Assembly: GCF_041296385.1 (NCBI RefSeq)
Contig: NW_027184085.1
Coordinates: 60,050,109 to 60,114,108, forward strand
Direction of reading: 5' to 3'
Length of the DNA: 64,000 nt
DNA from: Aphelocoma coerulescens
Lineage: Eukaryota > Chordata > Aves > Passeriformes > Corvidae
This document shows, piece after piece, positions 26,251 through 38,350 of the stretch; positions within the stretch are counted from its first letter, which is position 1; each line of letters starts with the position of its first letter. Position numbers and translations under genes: made by a program. The notes below the pieces were generated by a model that was not told where the DNA came from, did not search any database, and saw only the letters and a program-made list of their open reading frames with translations.

Positions 26251-29200
26251 TCTTTGTGTTTTTTTAAATATATACACAGCCTTGCTGCTAGAGAAAGACA
26301 CTCCATGTCAGAAAAAAAAGAAAAAGACAACTAGAATATTTTGTTTCTCTGACTTTTGGAAATTATGACATAATCTTATCAATTCTCAACAAATACAATT
26401 TAAAGTGTTCAGACTGCTGATAGAAATATTGCTTCTTATGGTGCAGCAAACTGCAGATTGAGCTTTTATTAAATGCTGCATAAATTGTCTGTGAAGCAAC
26501 CTTTTACGAGATATGGTGGTTCAAACAATTTTACAAAGAGCAGGAGACAAAGAGTTCCTTTTACACTAAAATGGTTTCCTAGGTAACACTGCAAAATGTA
26601 ACATGATATCTCTTTGTGGAAGTTCAAGGACTTGTGTGCGCTAGTGTGTGTTTCTCCTGACCCTCTTTTTTTTCTCTTTTCTTGGTGTGGTGTATGGTAT
26701 TGCTGGCCAATTTTACCTTTTGATGGTTTCACAAGAACAGAACAGGCCTGTACCACAGCAACCCACAGTCTGAAGGACATTTTCCTCTTTGATAATCAAA
26801 TCTCTTCTCTAAACAGAAAAGAAAAATGTTGATAGAAACCAAGTCCTTTTCATCTGTAGCACTGTGGCTTCACAATAAAGAAAAAACAATGACTGAAAAT
26901 GCTGAGAGCCAAATTTCTGGTTTCAGATAGTCTTCATGCCTGACCCAGTGCAGTTTCTCAACTGTGTGGAGCCTATACCACACAACAAAAATTTATGGGA
27001 TTAAAGCAGATATCCACAGACTGCAAAGCTTTTCAAAGCTATTCAGACATCTGGACATGTGTCTGATCTTCCTTAATTAAAGGCTAATAATCCACCCATC
27101 TGAGAGAAGCACTTCCCTATGTGTGAGCAGTGTGTCCCCAGAAATGCAAAGTTCCTAACTGGGGCAACTCAGCTGTTTATCCAAACAAGAGGTAGCTGAA
27201 TTTACCTGGCTGCATTCCCTTTCATCATCTCTCCTACTCTCATAGATGCTAATAGTGACATACCATTACATGCACTTCCTGTACATGTCAAAGACTGCAG
27301 AAATGTTGATGTGTAAAACCCTTTCCCCAGCCACAGCTGTTCTCAACACCCCAGTATGCTGAAGTCCTTAGCTAGACAATACATGACCCTGTGCAGTGCT
27401 GCTGCTGTGTCTGTCATCCTCCCAGCTGTGACCCATGCAATTCTGCCCGGCACTATGTCCAGTTACAAAAGCATACTGGCCTGAGAGCAGAAGCACTACA
27501 ACACTAAATGCAAGGCAGCAGAGCCAGACAGACAGGGCCAAAGCCCCAGCATGGCTTGAACCAAACGCACTCCCCATTTCTTGCAGGGTATTTTACAAGC
27601 AGTTGCTTTGCAACAGACCATTGGCTGGGGGATATGATTTAGGTGCTAGGGGACCATATGCCTAGTTTGGAGAAAGGGTAAACAGGTATTTCAGAAACAG
27701 TTGCACTTAATTTAAGAGTGTCATTCATAGATGACAGTCTCCATCAACCTCAGCCAACAAACCTGCCCCAGTTAACCAGACAGTCTCTTTGGAAAGCACA
27801 CACGCAGTGCACTGATCCTTACTGCTGCCTCCCTACTCCAGCTGCTCAGTTTCACTACCTTGTTGCAGAGGATGGTCCTTTGTTCCTCAAGCAAAGTTTG
27901 GGACAGTGGCAAGCTGGAGTGTGCATGGTGATGTATTTGTCTCTGGTCCTGTGAAAGGTCCCTGGAGAATTTCTGTGCTGCAGCTAACTGACAAATGGGG
28001 GAAAACTCACAGAACTCCTGAGAGTTTAGCTCATCTTTATTAGCACAGAATAGTCCAAGCAGCAGGTGAGCAAAGAGCTGACATTTACTGTTGGTGCAGA
28101 AATGTGAACTTTGGTGAACTGAATTTGTCAGGTAGTGGAGAGAGCAGCATTTGGATCTAGATGTGCACTCTGGAAGAGTTGGAGTGCATTCCTGCTGGCA
28201 ACACAGATGCTGGCCCAGGGAAACAGTTGACTTGAAGCACAGTTCCATCCAGTGAGCTCCCTGTTTTAAAACTGGGACAGAATGACAGCTTTTCTGGGCA
28301 GGGCCACAAGGCCCCTCGTGAAGAAACCACATTAAGGATGGTACTGAGCTTCTTCTAAACTAACCCAGGCCAGACAGCAGTTGATACTCCATGAGAACAA
28401 CTGCCCACCAAGCCAGTAAATCTAAAGGAGCTACCTGACAGAGCTGAACAGGCATAAGGCCATGCCATGCCTGTGAAGGTAAATTGCAGACTCAGGGCCT
28501 GCTTCCACTCTCCTTGTTCATGTCCTACTAAATGGACGTATCGGTTACTCTGTGTCGCATCCAGTAGCTGTACTCATGGGCGTGTTGGAAACACCAAGGA
28601 CAAAGGAATAGGGCTTGGCTGCTGCAGCCTGTGGCACTGTTTTGTTCATCCTCTGCTGTATTGGCTCTGTTGTACTAATAGGATTAAAATGCATTTAACT
28701 GAGATTTCATGTTTGAGATCAGCAGGTAATTAAGCCCGCACTGATGCACCACAGTTATATAAACACTTTCTGAATAGAAATGCTTCCTGCTTCCTTACTG
28801 TCCTAAACACTTTATTCAGAGTGCCCAGTTACCGAAGATTTAAATAATTCACATCTACATTCAAAGAACTCTCCTTTAGTGTAACTTGTGTGTTTAAATA
28901 TCTCCTAACTCTAGTACACCTGCATTTAGAGTTTAAAAACGCTATGCAGATAAACACACTTATTTATATAAGCCGTACCAAATATTAGTCAGTGAAGGGA
29001 AACCTGACTTTCAAGAGGGGCTTTCTGAAATGGAGGAGTCTGGAGCTGAACAGGCTGCAGTTCTGGTCTCCCAGTGTAACCAGCTCAACACAGAGGTTGT
29101 TTAGACAGTCCCATCTCACCCATAAATACAGCTGATACATGATCTCACTTGATAAACAGAATATGAATGCATTAATTAGGCTGACTGACAGAAAACTAAG

Positions 29201-30633
29201 TAGTCTCCAGAGTATTTGCTTTTAAATGAGCATGCCATTTTGTATAACAAACGCAACTCAGTAGCAGTTTTTTTGTTCATCCTAATTTTTTAATGAAAGT
29301 ACGAAAAACAAGTCTACCTGAAGATTGAACTACTAGCTGCTCTAATGATGGAAAGGACTTTATTTATAGTTAGAGTTGGTTTAAAAGCAATAAAAACTAA
29401 TTTTTCATATTTGGATTCTGTGACTATGTCATATAACAGAAAGGACAAACTCTCCCCTGACCTAGATAAGGATGTATGTGGCCTTTCCCCATTGCTTTAA
29501 TGATGGAAATGAAAAGCTGTCCCACTAGCTCAGATCATCCAGGCAGTGCTTTAGATGGATTTGGCATGTCTGTGGGACCTTCACCTCATGCAAAGGGGAA
29601 CACCTGAGCGCCACTGCCATTCCTGTGGCTGGCACTGCAAAACACAGGTGCTGTGGAAGCTGCAGGAAGGGGTATGGCTTACAAGGATCAGCCAGTGGCA
29701 AGGATGCTCCCAGTCCTCTGTGGTGGTTACACAAAAGTGATTTTTGCTCCCTTCTAGCCCGGAAATCTGTCTGCATCCACAGATCATTCAACCTGATCTG
29801 GAGAACGCAGGGAACCTTCATGTATTTCAAAATGGGCTTGATTCAGGCTGTTTCCTTTTAAATCCTTTTTTTCTCTCTCCTTTCCCTCTTATCTTGCTAC
29901 GTGCCCTACTGGGACTACTTTGATGCAGGAGAATAGGCTGGATGACCCATTTTACAAGCAGGCAAAGTAAGGACTGAAGCCATTTTGTCCCAGGCTACCT
30001 GCAAACCAACAGCAGCGACAGGGGCAGCCACAAGGTCCCAGGTCACTGTCACATACATTCTCCTCTGAATTGCCCAGCATAACTGGCAGGTTTGAGGAAA
30101 GGCACAACTACAGAAGCCTGGAGAGTCTGGTGGCAGAAACAGAGAATAAAAGGAAAGGGAGTTGAATGGAAAAGAATTCTCTTTTGTGAAGAAATTCCAA
30201 ACAAGGCAGGCACATGGGTATTCCTCTTTCAAGCAAAAAAACCCAGGAACAAAACTGAACCTTCCCATAGCATGGTAGAAGAATAAGAGGAGAAGCTGCT
30301 GGTGTGAGAGCAGGAAGGAAAGCAGCCTGCTGCCCTAGGGGGTGAGGGCCACGGGCCATCTGTTCCAGGGAGGGGTCCACAGAGCCCCCCACTGCCTTCT
30401 CTGGTGAGGTGTGTTTCCACCTGCAGCTACAGGCAGGACACGAGCTTAACTGCCACTTCACACCAGCCCCACGTGCCCCACAGCTCCTGCCCTGCCCTTG
30501 GCACTGCCTGGGTGCTCACAGCACATCCTGCTGCCAAGGCACAGGCAGGAAAATGGGATACCTCCAGCACCAAGGAACTTCTGCTTTCAATTCACTCTCC
30601 TACAGTGAATTGATCATAAAACTCCAACTTTAC

Positions 30634-30656
30634 TGATTGATTGATTGATTGATTGA
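30634..30656. repeat. (TGAT)n microsatellite
   Basis: Nearly six perfect TGAT units stand at the left edge of an AT-rich stretch (30657-30790). That stretch also has short ATTAAAGAT direct repeats. Confidence 0.9.
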
Positions 30657-32098
30657 CAGACATATATCTGAAAATATATGCAATAATATAGATATAAATA
30701 CTCATGTAGTTTACATTGATATTAAAGATATTAAAGATATATTTACATGATATTAAAGCTATATTAAGCTTCTCTTAAATATATTTTATGGCTATTAGAA
30801 AGAATACTCATCTTGAGATTATGTGACAAATTAACTGCAAATATTCAGCTCTTGGTACAGCAACTTGTAACCTGTTCACAGCAGTGAGGGTTTGCAAAGC
30901 TGCCCCAGTACACTGCATCCTGGCTGTGGTGGATGCAAGGAGGGAACTCCCTTCCCAAGAAGAAGCACCGCTGCTGGGGTGAGGCACAGCAAGGTGCCCA
31001 GTAGTCTCAGCGACCTCACCTCTCCCACAGAAATGAAGTATGAAGGGCAGAGTCACAGGAGGAAGAAAAGTCAGGGGTTGGGGGACTTGCAGCAGCAGAC
31101 TTCTTCAATGAGTAGGGTAGGAGTAGATGGTGTTAGAAAATCTGCTACCTTCCCACAAAAAATAAATAACCCAATGAGACTAAATTTAAGTCATTTAAGA
31201 GAGAGGGTGTGGTTTCACTCATGCTGCTAATTAAAGGTTACCACTTAAAGGAAAAATAATTGTGTAATATTTAGAGCAATAAAAATGATGAGTGATTTGT
31301 TTCCAAATTGTGCCAAAGACAAACAATCCACAGAGCCAGAAAAGTTTTTTCCCCTGCACCTCTGGGGAATGAGGACTGCAGGCAACCAGCTGCCTCCTGC
31401 CCAGGGGGCTGATGCTGGCCAGAAGCAATTAAACACTTGATTGTAATTGGGCCTTGGTGAAGATACCTCTCTAATCAGTCATCAGCTGTACTGCGGCTGT
31501 CAAAGCAGCTTGATGTTCTTCACTTAGCCTTTCTCTCCATTTATTTGTGGAGGGTTTGTATGTGTTTATTTTTAAGTGGAAGCTAGTGCCAGCTACTACC
31601 TACAGCTTTTTCAGCTGCTGTCCCTTTCCTAGGGCTGTTCTGTGCTCCTGGCTAAAGAATGGAGGGAAGGTCCTGCAGAACAGGACCCTGAAGTCAACAG
31701 CATGACCGGCATGATGCACATGGCAATGCCTTTCTTTTCCTGCTCTCTTTTCCTGTCATATGTGCCCCTCAGCACTGGCACAGGGGAGGAGGGTGCTTGC
31801 CATCCCTGACCAGCAGGTCTGCCAAGGAGACCTGGAAGGTCTTCAATCCCAACAACTTGGAGTTGAACCACATCCTTTTCCTCCTTCCTCTTGTCTCAGG
31901 ATGTTTTCAGTCCCTTCTGTGGCCATGGCTGTGCCAGAGAGGAAGCACTGGAGAGCTGAAACACCCCCCCAACACAGGTCAGCCAAACTCTTCTGAGCAG
32001 CAGCATGGACTGGCTGAGATAAACCCAGGTCCCCAGACCACATAATGAAGTCATCATTTTTAACATATATTTGTGCATGTTACAGAAACCAGGTGTTT

Positions 32099-32398
32099 TC
32101 ACAGGCCTCACAGTACAGCTGAGGATGGAAGGCACCTGTAGATGCCATCCCGTCCCATTCCCCTGCTCAAGCAATGTCAACTAGAGCTGGCTGCCCAGGA
32201 CCACGTCCACTTGCATTTCAAGTATTTCCATGGATGGAAACACCACAGCCTGTTTCAGCAACCTATTCCAGCATTAGATTGACTCCACGGTAAAAAATAG
32301 TTTCTTATGTTTAAGCTGAATTTCCTGTATTTCAGTGTGTGCCCACTGGTGCTTGTCCTGTCACTGCACACCACTGAAAAGAGCCTGGCTCCCTAACA
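32099..32398 (-). mobile_element. CR1 LINE 3' fragment
   Basis: The left edge has the CACAGGCCTCACAG...GGAAGGCACCT block, a decayed version of the CR1 3' end. It is followed by CTGCTCAAGCA, AACTAGAGCTGGCTGCCCAGGA and the 'CAACCTATTCCAGCATTAGA' and 'CACTGAAAAGAGCCTGGCTCC' blocks in the usual order. It is read on the minus strand and truncated at its 5' side. About 20 percent divergence by eye suggests an old copy. Confidence 0.8.
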
Positions 32399-32559
32399 TC
32401 AGGTATTTGTATATTTTTATGGGGGTTTTTTAATACCCTATGTGTTTACATTAAAAATGAAAGCAGATTTCTGTAACTGAAGCAAGAATTGAGCCAAATA
32501 AAACATGAAGAAAGAGAGGCAAACTGCCAGGAAAGCAAAAGTGGAATGCAAAGCTATTA

Positions 32560-33050
32560 CAGCTGGTGAGGGGTCAGTAGCTCTGACCGAGGAAGACGTG
32601 ACCGGTCCGGAGAGATGGTCCCAAAAGGAATCGCCTTCCCCAGGCCCGGTGTCTTCCCTCAGCTGCTGGCAGGAGGGCCCGTGCAGAGGCTGTCAGCTCT
32701 TTAGTGATTGTCAGCTCGTGATTCCAGCTCAGCTCTGCAAGGCAGCCTCCAGGCCAGACCAGGGAGAGATGAGAGGCTCGTGTAGCTGTTCCACACGAAG
32801 GTAGCTTTATTGGTCCGGCAAAGGGGACGCCAGGGACGAGCTCTCTCTATCTCACAGGGGCAGAGGGCTGGCTTTATAGGGATACAAGGGGTGAGTGTCA
32901 GAGGGTAAGGGCCAATGGGTTACAAAGGATCTGCATAGGGTCTCCCAGAGGATTCTGGGTCTGTCTTCTCACCCGTAACTGAAAATTAGCTGTCTTCCCA
33001 GGGGGGATCCTACTGGGAGATTGCTCAATCTCCTTATCTCAGCAGACATC
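32560..33050 (-). mobile_element. Probable ERV solo LTR
   Basis: On the minus strand there is a promoter-like CCCTATAAAGCC (TATA box near 32873-32880). A poly(A) signal AATAAA lies about 65-75 bp downstream of it (GCTTTATTGG on the plus strand, near 32803-32810). That is the U3-R-U5 spacing of a retroviral LTR. The flanking sequence is GC-richer than the surroundings and holds no coding frame. The edges and target-site duplication could not be fixed. No internal retroviral genes flank it, so a solo LTR is the simplest reading. Family not assigned. Confidence 0.55.
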
Positions 33051-35004
33051 CCTCCAGGGCAGTGGCTGGGCATACCCTACACAGAGCTACATGGTGAATT
33101 ACATAGGAAGGTTGTCTGTCTGCATATAAGAGCATCAAGACTCGTTGTCAGATGCCACCAAACTTACTCAGATCACGTGTGTGTTTTAGTCAGTGTGAAA
33201 AGGATTTTCACTGGCCTAACACACATTAATCCCCCACTACATTCAAAAACTTTGCACTGCTGCAAAGCACATCTGAAACTTTCAAATGAGAAGGTGCTTG
33301 AGGCTTTCAGATGGGGCAGAGAGGAGCTGCCTCATGGCTGCACAGCCCCCTGCTCGTGGCACTTCCACAGCAGCATCAGTTCAAAACACTCACCTGGCTC
33401 AGGCCACTGTGTTCCTGCTGGACAAAGCCTGGTGACGAATAAACAGCAGAAAACAGCCTCTTGCAGCAGAAAATACTGGACAGCCCTAAGCAGGAGTACA
33501 CATTTACCCACATCCTACCCTGTCCATTAATGCAGGTAATGTTACTGCAATTAAAACCCATGCATTTTCCAAGAAACCACAGTTAACCCGACTGTTTAGA
33601 ATAGCATATCAGAATAATATCTCAGATGCCACTATGTGGTAGGTGCTGGTGAATAACAATGTTTTTAATGGTAAGTACTTCATGTAACATTCTATTTTGA
33701 AGGGCTTTGTACATTAAGGAATTTTCCTTCTGAATAGTTCCATTTAATTTCTTAGCTTTCATTTAATTCAATGTGAAGTACTAGCATGCACAAGCCAGAG
33801 TCAGGTGCTTTTATTACCCTCTGGGTAAAAGATTACAGTAAAATAGTCACAAAATCTCACTGAAGGCCATTTGGAAATTTTTGGACCTTTTTTGAACCCA
33901 CCTTCATAGCTACATCCGCCACATTGCCACTTGATGAACTTCTGGTGTATTTACCATCAGCTAAAGGATATTTCTATAGGGTACAGCAGCACCAAGTGAG
34001 ACCAGTCCTGCTGGGTAGCAGACACTGCTGGACAAGTGCCATGCTCTGAGTCTCAGACTTCTCCTCTCTGTGTTTCTTTATGCCTTATTAAAGCCTAACT
34101 TTCACAAGTTGAAAGGGCTTTTGGAAATTTTAGCTGCAAAAGCTCATACACTAACTAAGCTAATCTAATATGTCCATGTATACTTTGGATGATGGAGAGG
34201 AATAATGTAATCTATATAACAAAATGAAACTCCAGAGGAGACTCAGGTTATGGTGCCTCTGATTTTGGGGGTCATCCATTACTTGTTTTGCCTTTGGGAA
34301 AAAAAGGCTTTACAAACAATTTCTTATTTATTGGTAACATATAAAAGAAAAATATTTCCAGGTGAGCCTAATCACAGAGGCTTCAGTTTTCTGCTTTATA
34401 GAGAGGTAAAACCCCTTCAGCTGACAGGGTACTGAGCAGGAGGACAAATGTAGGCCTTATAAGCACTGTGGGTAATGAATGCTAGTAAAGAAGGTATTTT
34501 TTTATTATTATTCTGCTTAAAGCTTTGTATTTCCTCAAAATGTTTACAAGGAAGATGGAAACTAAGTTTTCTACTTTTATGTCCCACTTTCTTACAGACT
34601 CCCTGTTTCTTGGTTATACACAAAACAGTTCATTCTTCTAGAAATGCAATTTCTGCCTCTTTATGAACATGCAAAATGGCTTTATTATAATAAGATATTA
34701 TTCTGTTTGTATCATTTATTGACATCTCTGAAGTCTTTTAAGAACCATGGATGAAAGGTGCTATGCAAGTGCCAAGTACATCATAAATTATTAAATATTT
34801 CTTCAAAATCTGCTTGCTCAGTCTTCATTTCATCTGCTGATGCCAGATTTCAGAACGAGATATACAAAAGGCCTTTATGAAACTTCCCCCTCCTCAGCAT
34901 CGTGCCTGTGCTGTGCAGGATCAGGCAGAATCAGAATATATGCTGTTTTCTGCAGGAATTTGCACATCCCTGTTGCAGGCCACTTGTCTTTCAAATTAAA
35001 TATG
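33051..35004. other. Intergenic, no feature recognised
   Basis: Single-copy-looking AT-rich sequence without recognisable exons, RNA genes or repeats. The short frames here have no homology that I can name. Confidence 0.5.
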
Positions 35005-35332
35005 AAGAAGGAAGGAAGGAAGGAATTCGGAAGGAAGGAATTCGGAAGGAAGGAATTCAGAAGGAAGGAAGGAAGGAATTTGGAAGGAAGGAAGGAAGGA
35101 AGGAAGGAAGGAAGGAAGGAAGGAAGGAAGGAAGGAATTCAGAAGGAAGGAAGGAATTCGGAAGGAATTCGGAAGGAAGGAAGGAATTCGGAAGGAAGGA
35201 AGGAAGGAAGGAAGGAAGGAAGGAAGGAAGGAAGGAAGGAAGGAAGGAAGGAAGGAAGGAAGGAAGGAAGGAAGGAAGGAAGGAAGGAAGGAAGGAAGGA
35301 AGGAAGGAAGGAAGGAAGGAAGGAAGGAAGGA
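35005..35332. repeat. (GGAA)n microsatellite with GAATTC interruptions
   Basis: About 328 bp is built almost wholly of GGAA units. The left half is interrupted by seven GAATTC (and one GAATTT) insertions, at intervals that are mostly multiples of four. The right half (about 35190-35331) is a pure run of roughly 35 units. Frames on both strands stay open throughout and would encode K-E-G-R or F-L-P-S repeats, an artefact of a 4-bp repeat lacking stops rather than a gene. It is a perfect polypurine/polypyrimidine tract. Confidence 0.97.
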
Positions 35333-36229
35333 TTATTTGCAATTACTCCGTTTGAGGCTGTGTCTCTCTCACTTGAGTGTCTCTGCAAGGCAGGGTTCCT
35401 GACAGCAGTGAGATTAAAAGCAAGCACCAGCCGTGTACAGCCCTGCCGCTCTGAACAGCCGTGCCTGGGTAATGCAAATTATGCTGCTGGGCATTTAAGA
35501 TCTATATGAACAAGCTGTCAGTCCAAGATCTAAAACTTATTCAGTTATTCAAACTAATTCAATTTCATCACCCAGCTCTGACACCCCCGGCACTTGCTGC
35601 AGACCATTTTAATGGGAAGTGATATGTAAGTGCAAACACCTGGGAGGCAGACGGCAGGGGGATTTTTCTGATACAACAGTCATCACCATGGTTGTTAACA
35701 GCAGTGGCATTTATGTGATCCTAATTACGCTGTAAGTATAAGACAGACAAGGAAGGGCCATGCTCCTCTTTCTGCACTGTTCTCACACCATCTGCAGGCT
35801 CCCAGTGCCCCTATGCAAGTCCTCACACCTCGCATGTCCCCTGCTGCCCTGTGCGTCCTGCACCGGCCATCACAGCTGGCTGTGCTGCCTTATTCGCCCT
35901 GTCCATGGGCAACACATTTCCTGTCTTGAATGTCCCTGGTCAGGCTGACATCAGTATTGTTCAAGCCTTCGGCATCTCCTAAGTCATATCATCACCAATA
36001 CCAAAGAGTAGCCAGAAAGACAACAAGAACAAGAAACAAAAAAATGGTAGAAGCAGTGAACTTTCGCCTGCTAGTTGGCCTCCAAACACTGCAGACACCA
36101 CTGTGACTTTTAGCAGATATGGTGCAACCACTTGCCTTATTTATGTTCATATATCTTCCTGAGAGTCTTAAGAGCATGGAAAAAAGTCTTGCCTTGAGAC
36201 CAAGTTCTGGTTTATGCTAAGGTTCCCAC
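35333..36229. other. Intergenic, candidate regulatory block
   Basis: No gene seen. Positions 35455-35740 are a low-repeat, motif-rich block with an exact octamer ATGCAAAT (35472-35479) and an ATTTAAGAT/ATTCAAACTAATTCAAT stretch. See the findings. The rest is unremarkable. Confidence 0.4.
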
Positions 36230-36272
36230 CTTTAAGGTCCTTCCACCCCAAGTCATTCTATCATTCAATGAT
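36230..36272 (+). mobile_element. Tiny CR1 3'-tail remnant
   Basis: TTTAAGGTCCTTCCACCCCAAGTCATTCTATCATTCAATGA resembles the CR1 terminus (AAGGTCCCTTCCAACCC...ATTCTATGATTCTATGA) on the plus strand. Only about 40 bp is recognisable, so this is a low-information call. Confidence 0.45.
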
Positions 36273-36384
36273 TTTCAAACACCACTAAGTTCTAGACATG
36301 GATGTTTTGGTTCCAAAACAATATTGCATAAATTGTGCATGAAGATAAATTACAAACTGGATCTCCAGTAGATCCTAAAGCATG

Positions 36385-36500
36385 ATTACTAATGGGGCTA
36401 GATCCAGCAGGGTTCTCATGGGACTGAGTCTTGGGCCACCCTTATTTAATATGTTTTCAATCAATATTCCAAAAGAAGATACAAACTTCAACAAGATGTC
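36385..36500 (+). mobile_element. Decayed CR1 reverse-transcriptase fragment
   Basis: The plus-strand frame reads SRVLMGLSLGPPLFNMFSIN. It aligns with the non-LTR reverse-transcriptase block usually written QGSVLGP-LFN-FINDL. The glycine-leucine-glycine-proline core and LFN are retained, while the flanks are degraded. It is short, so chance similarity is possible, but position-by-position agreement over about 15 residues favours a CR1 ORF2 relic. Confidence 0.5.
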
Positions 36501-38350
36501 TGAAAATGCCTGTACTGGTCACCCAGCATGGAACAGTGAGCAGGACAGGCTTGTGGCTGCTGAATGAGCTGAGCTGAATGCCACATCTCAGGGATTTTTT
36601 GGGTTTACAGGAACCTACCACCCTAACTGGGTAATTCAGGTGGGATGCAGGGAAAGGTTGGCTCCCACATGCCATATGGGCTCAGTCTGCACCTCAGCTT
36701 GAAGGGAGGTAGTGAGAGCTGTGTCTCTGTAGAAAAACACAGCGGTGGTGGTCTTGGTCAGTGCATGCAGAAGAGGAAGTGGGGTGGTTTTTGACCTTGC
36801 TGAAGGACAGAATTCAGCTACCAGGGATGTCACAGCAGTGTCCCAACACATCTGCACCATGCAAAGCCTGGGCTGCATGCTCTTTGGCTGCTGGGATGTG
36901 GCCTTAGGGGTGTGAGGTGGCTCAGCCTCTCCAGCACCTTCCTTCATCTGAAGGATGAGCAGGGAGACCACCAGACGATTTAATAGTCTGTGATTTACCA
37001 GGGGCCACGCTGAGATCACTTAATTATCAAGAATTAAAACGTGCAGGGCTCTGCTGAGATGCTGTAGCTTATATCAAAGCAGCACCCACCAAGGTCAGAA
37101 ATCCAGGGAGGTGGAAGGCAAAACAGAGATGAAGTACTTAGTTCAGGTTTTATATTCCATCAGCAGCCAAGTCAAAAGCAGCACCTGCTTTCCCTGCCCT
37201 CAGCCTTGCCCCCAAGCTGTCTTTGCAGCCATGGCACGGAACAAAAAAACAGTTTTAAGGAAATTTATGCAATCAAGTTGTTTTTTTAAACACAATACTA
37301 GTATTCAGCAACTTGTAAAGCATTTCTTCATTTGCAAGTCACAGTTACCTTTGTCATTAAAAGGGTTGTTGTTGATTTTTTTTTATTATGTTTTATTTAT
37401 GTAAAACTTTACATTTGAAGCTTCTTGAACCACACAACCTAATTGTGCCAGCTCATGTAAAACAAGGCAGAGACTCAGCCTTCTTCTTTGGACAGGAGGG
37501 CTCCTCAAAAACCAGAAAGCTGCAGCTCCAGTCCCCAGCTATGGCAGCAGTGTCTGCCAAAAGGGCTGGGAGTATACCAGGACATTTCAGACCCAAAGGA
37601 ACCATGGTATTCGTGTTCCCCGCTCCCAAAACGTGCAGCTGAAAAAAAAAAAAAAAAGAAGAAAGGAAAAATATCATCCATTAAAAGGCATTTTTGACAG
37701 CACTGATAAGCAGGTCAACCTTGGACTTGTTTCATCACAAGAAAACAAGGCAATAATGGCACAATGATGCAAACACCAGTTTGCTCTGCTTTCATCACAC
37801 AGAAAAATTGTTTCCTCCACTGCAAACAATGCCAAGAGGATCCAAGAGTGGGATATATGTGCCCTTCTGACACACCAAACATTTTGTGGCGTGGACAAGC
37901 AATGATATACGTCAGAACAGTAGGCAAAAGTGCTCTTGACTTTATCTTCTAACATGCTTGAGTACAAAGAGTGATCATGGTCAAAAGAATAAATACTGCA
38001 CATCCCTCAACAGGAATTTTCCTGATGAAAAATTGCTTTCTTTTGGCATTTGTTGTGTATCTCAAATAAACCAGATATCAGAACAGAAAAAATATTCCTA
38101 CTTGTCCTCAAATCAACAGTATTTTCACTTACCATTAACATCTTGTAGATGTGCAAAAAAAAAGCTATAAACATGACTGTGGGCCTTGTTCCTTTTGCTT
38201 TTCGGAGGTAAAATCCCTAAATATCTAAAATATTCTTTGATTCCTTTTCCAGATTCACTGAAAACAGTACAATTGATGTAATTTTCATATAATTTTCTCA
38301 CATTAAAGGACTTTGTTTGCTTAGATCTTTTTGAATGACTGTGTTCATGC
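36501..38350. other. Intergenic, no gene recognised
   Basis: Non-coding sequence with an A16 run at 37642-37657. No gene or further mobile element was recognised. Confidence 0.5.

Larger units (their letters stand above)
21956..32098. other. Intergenic, no gene recognised
   Basis: This is about 10 kb downstream of SEMA6A. Reading frames are short, have no recognisable domains and overlap on both strands. The stretch holds a G16 run near 26234, a short TGAT microsatellite at 30634, and a long AT-rich low-repeat block (about 24600-25420) that may be a conserved regulatory element. No mobile element was recognised with confidence. In human the neighbour beyond the SEMA6A 3' end is COMMD10, but I see no COMMD10 exon here. 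Confidence 0.6.

Noticed and set aside
27772..28332. 186-codon minus-strand frame, longest in the desert
   Set aside because: Cys/His/Ser/Leu-rich translation without spacing of zinc fingers or any known family; no supporting splice or promoter evidence.
33021..33530. 169-codon plus-strand frame
   Set aside because: It starts at the edge of an LTR-like segment and has no domain similarity; likely chance.
34840..35427. Long open frames on both strands encoding KEGR or FLPS repeats
   Set aside because: They are translations of the GGAA microsatellite, which has no stop codon in several frames; no gene context or start signal supports them.
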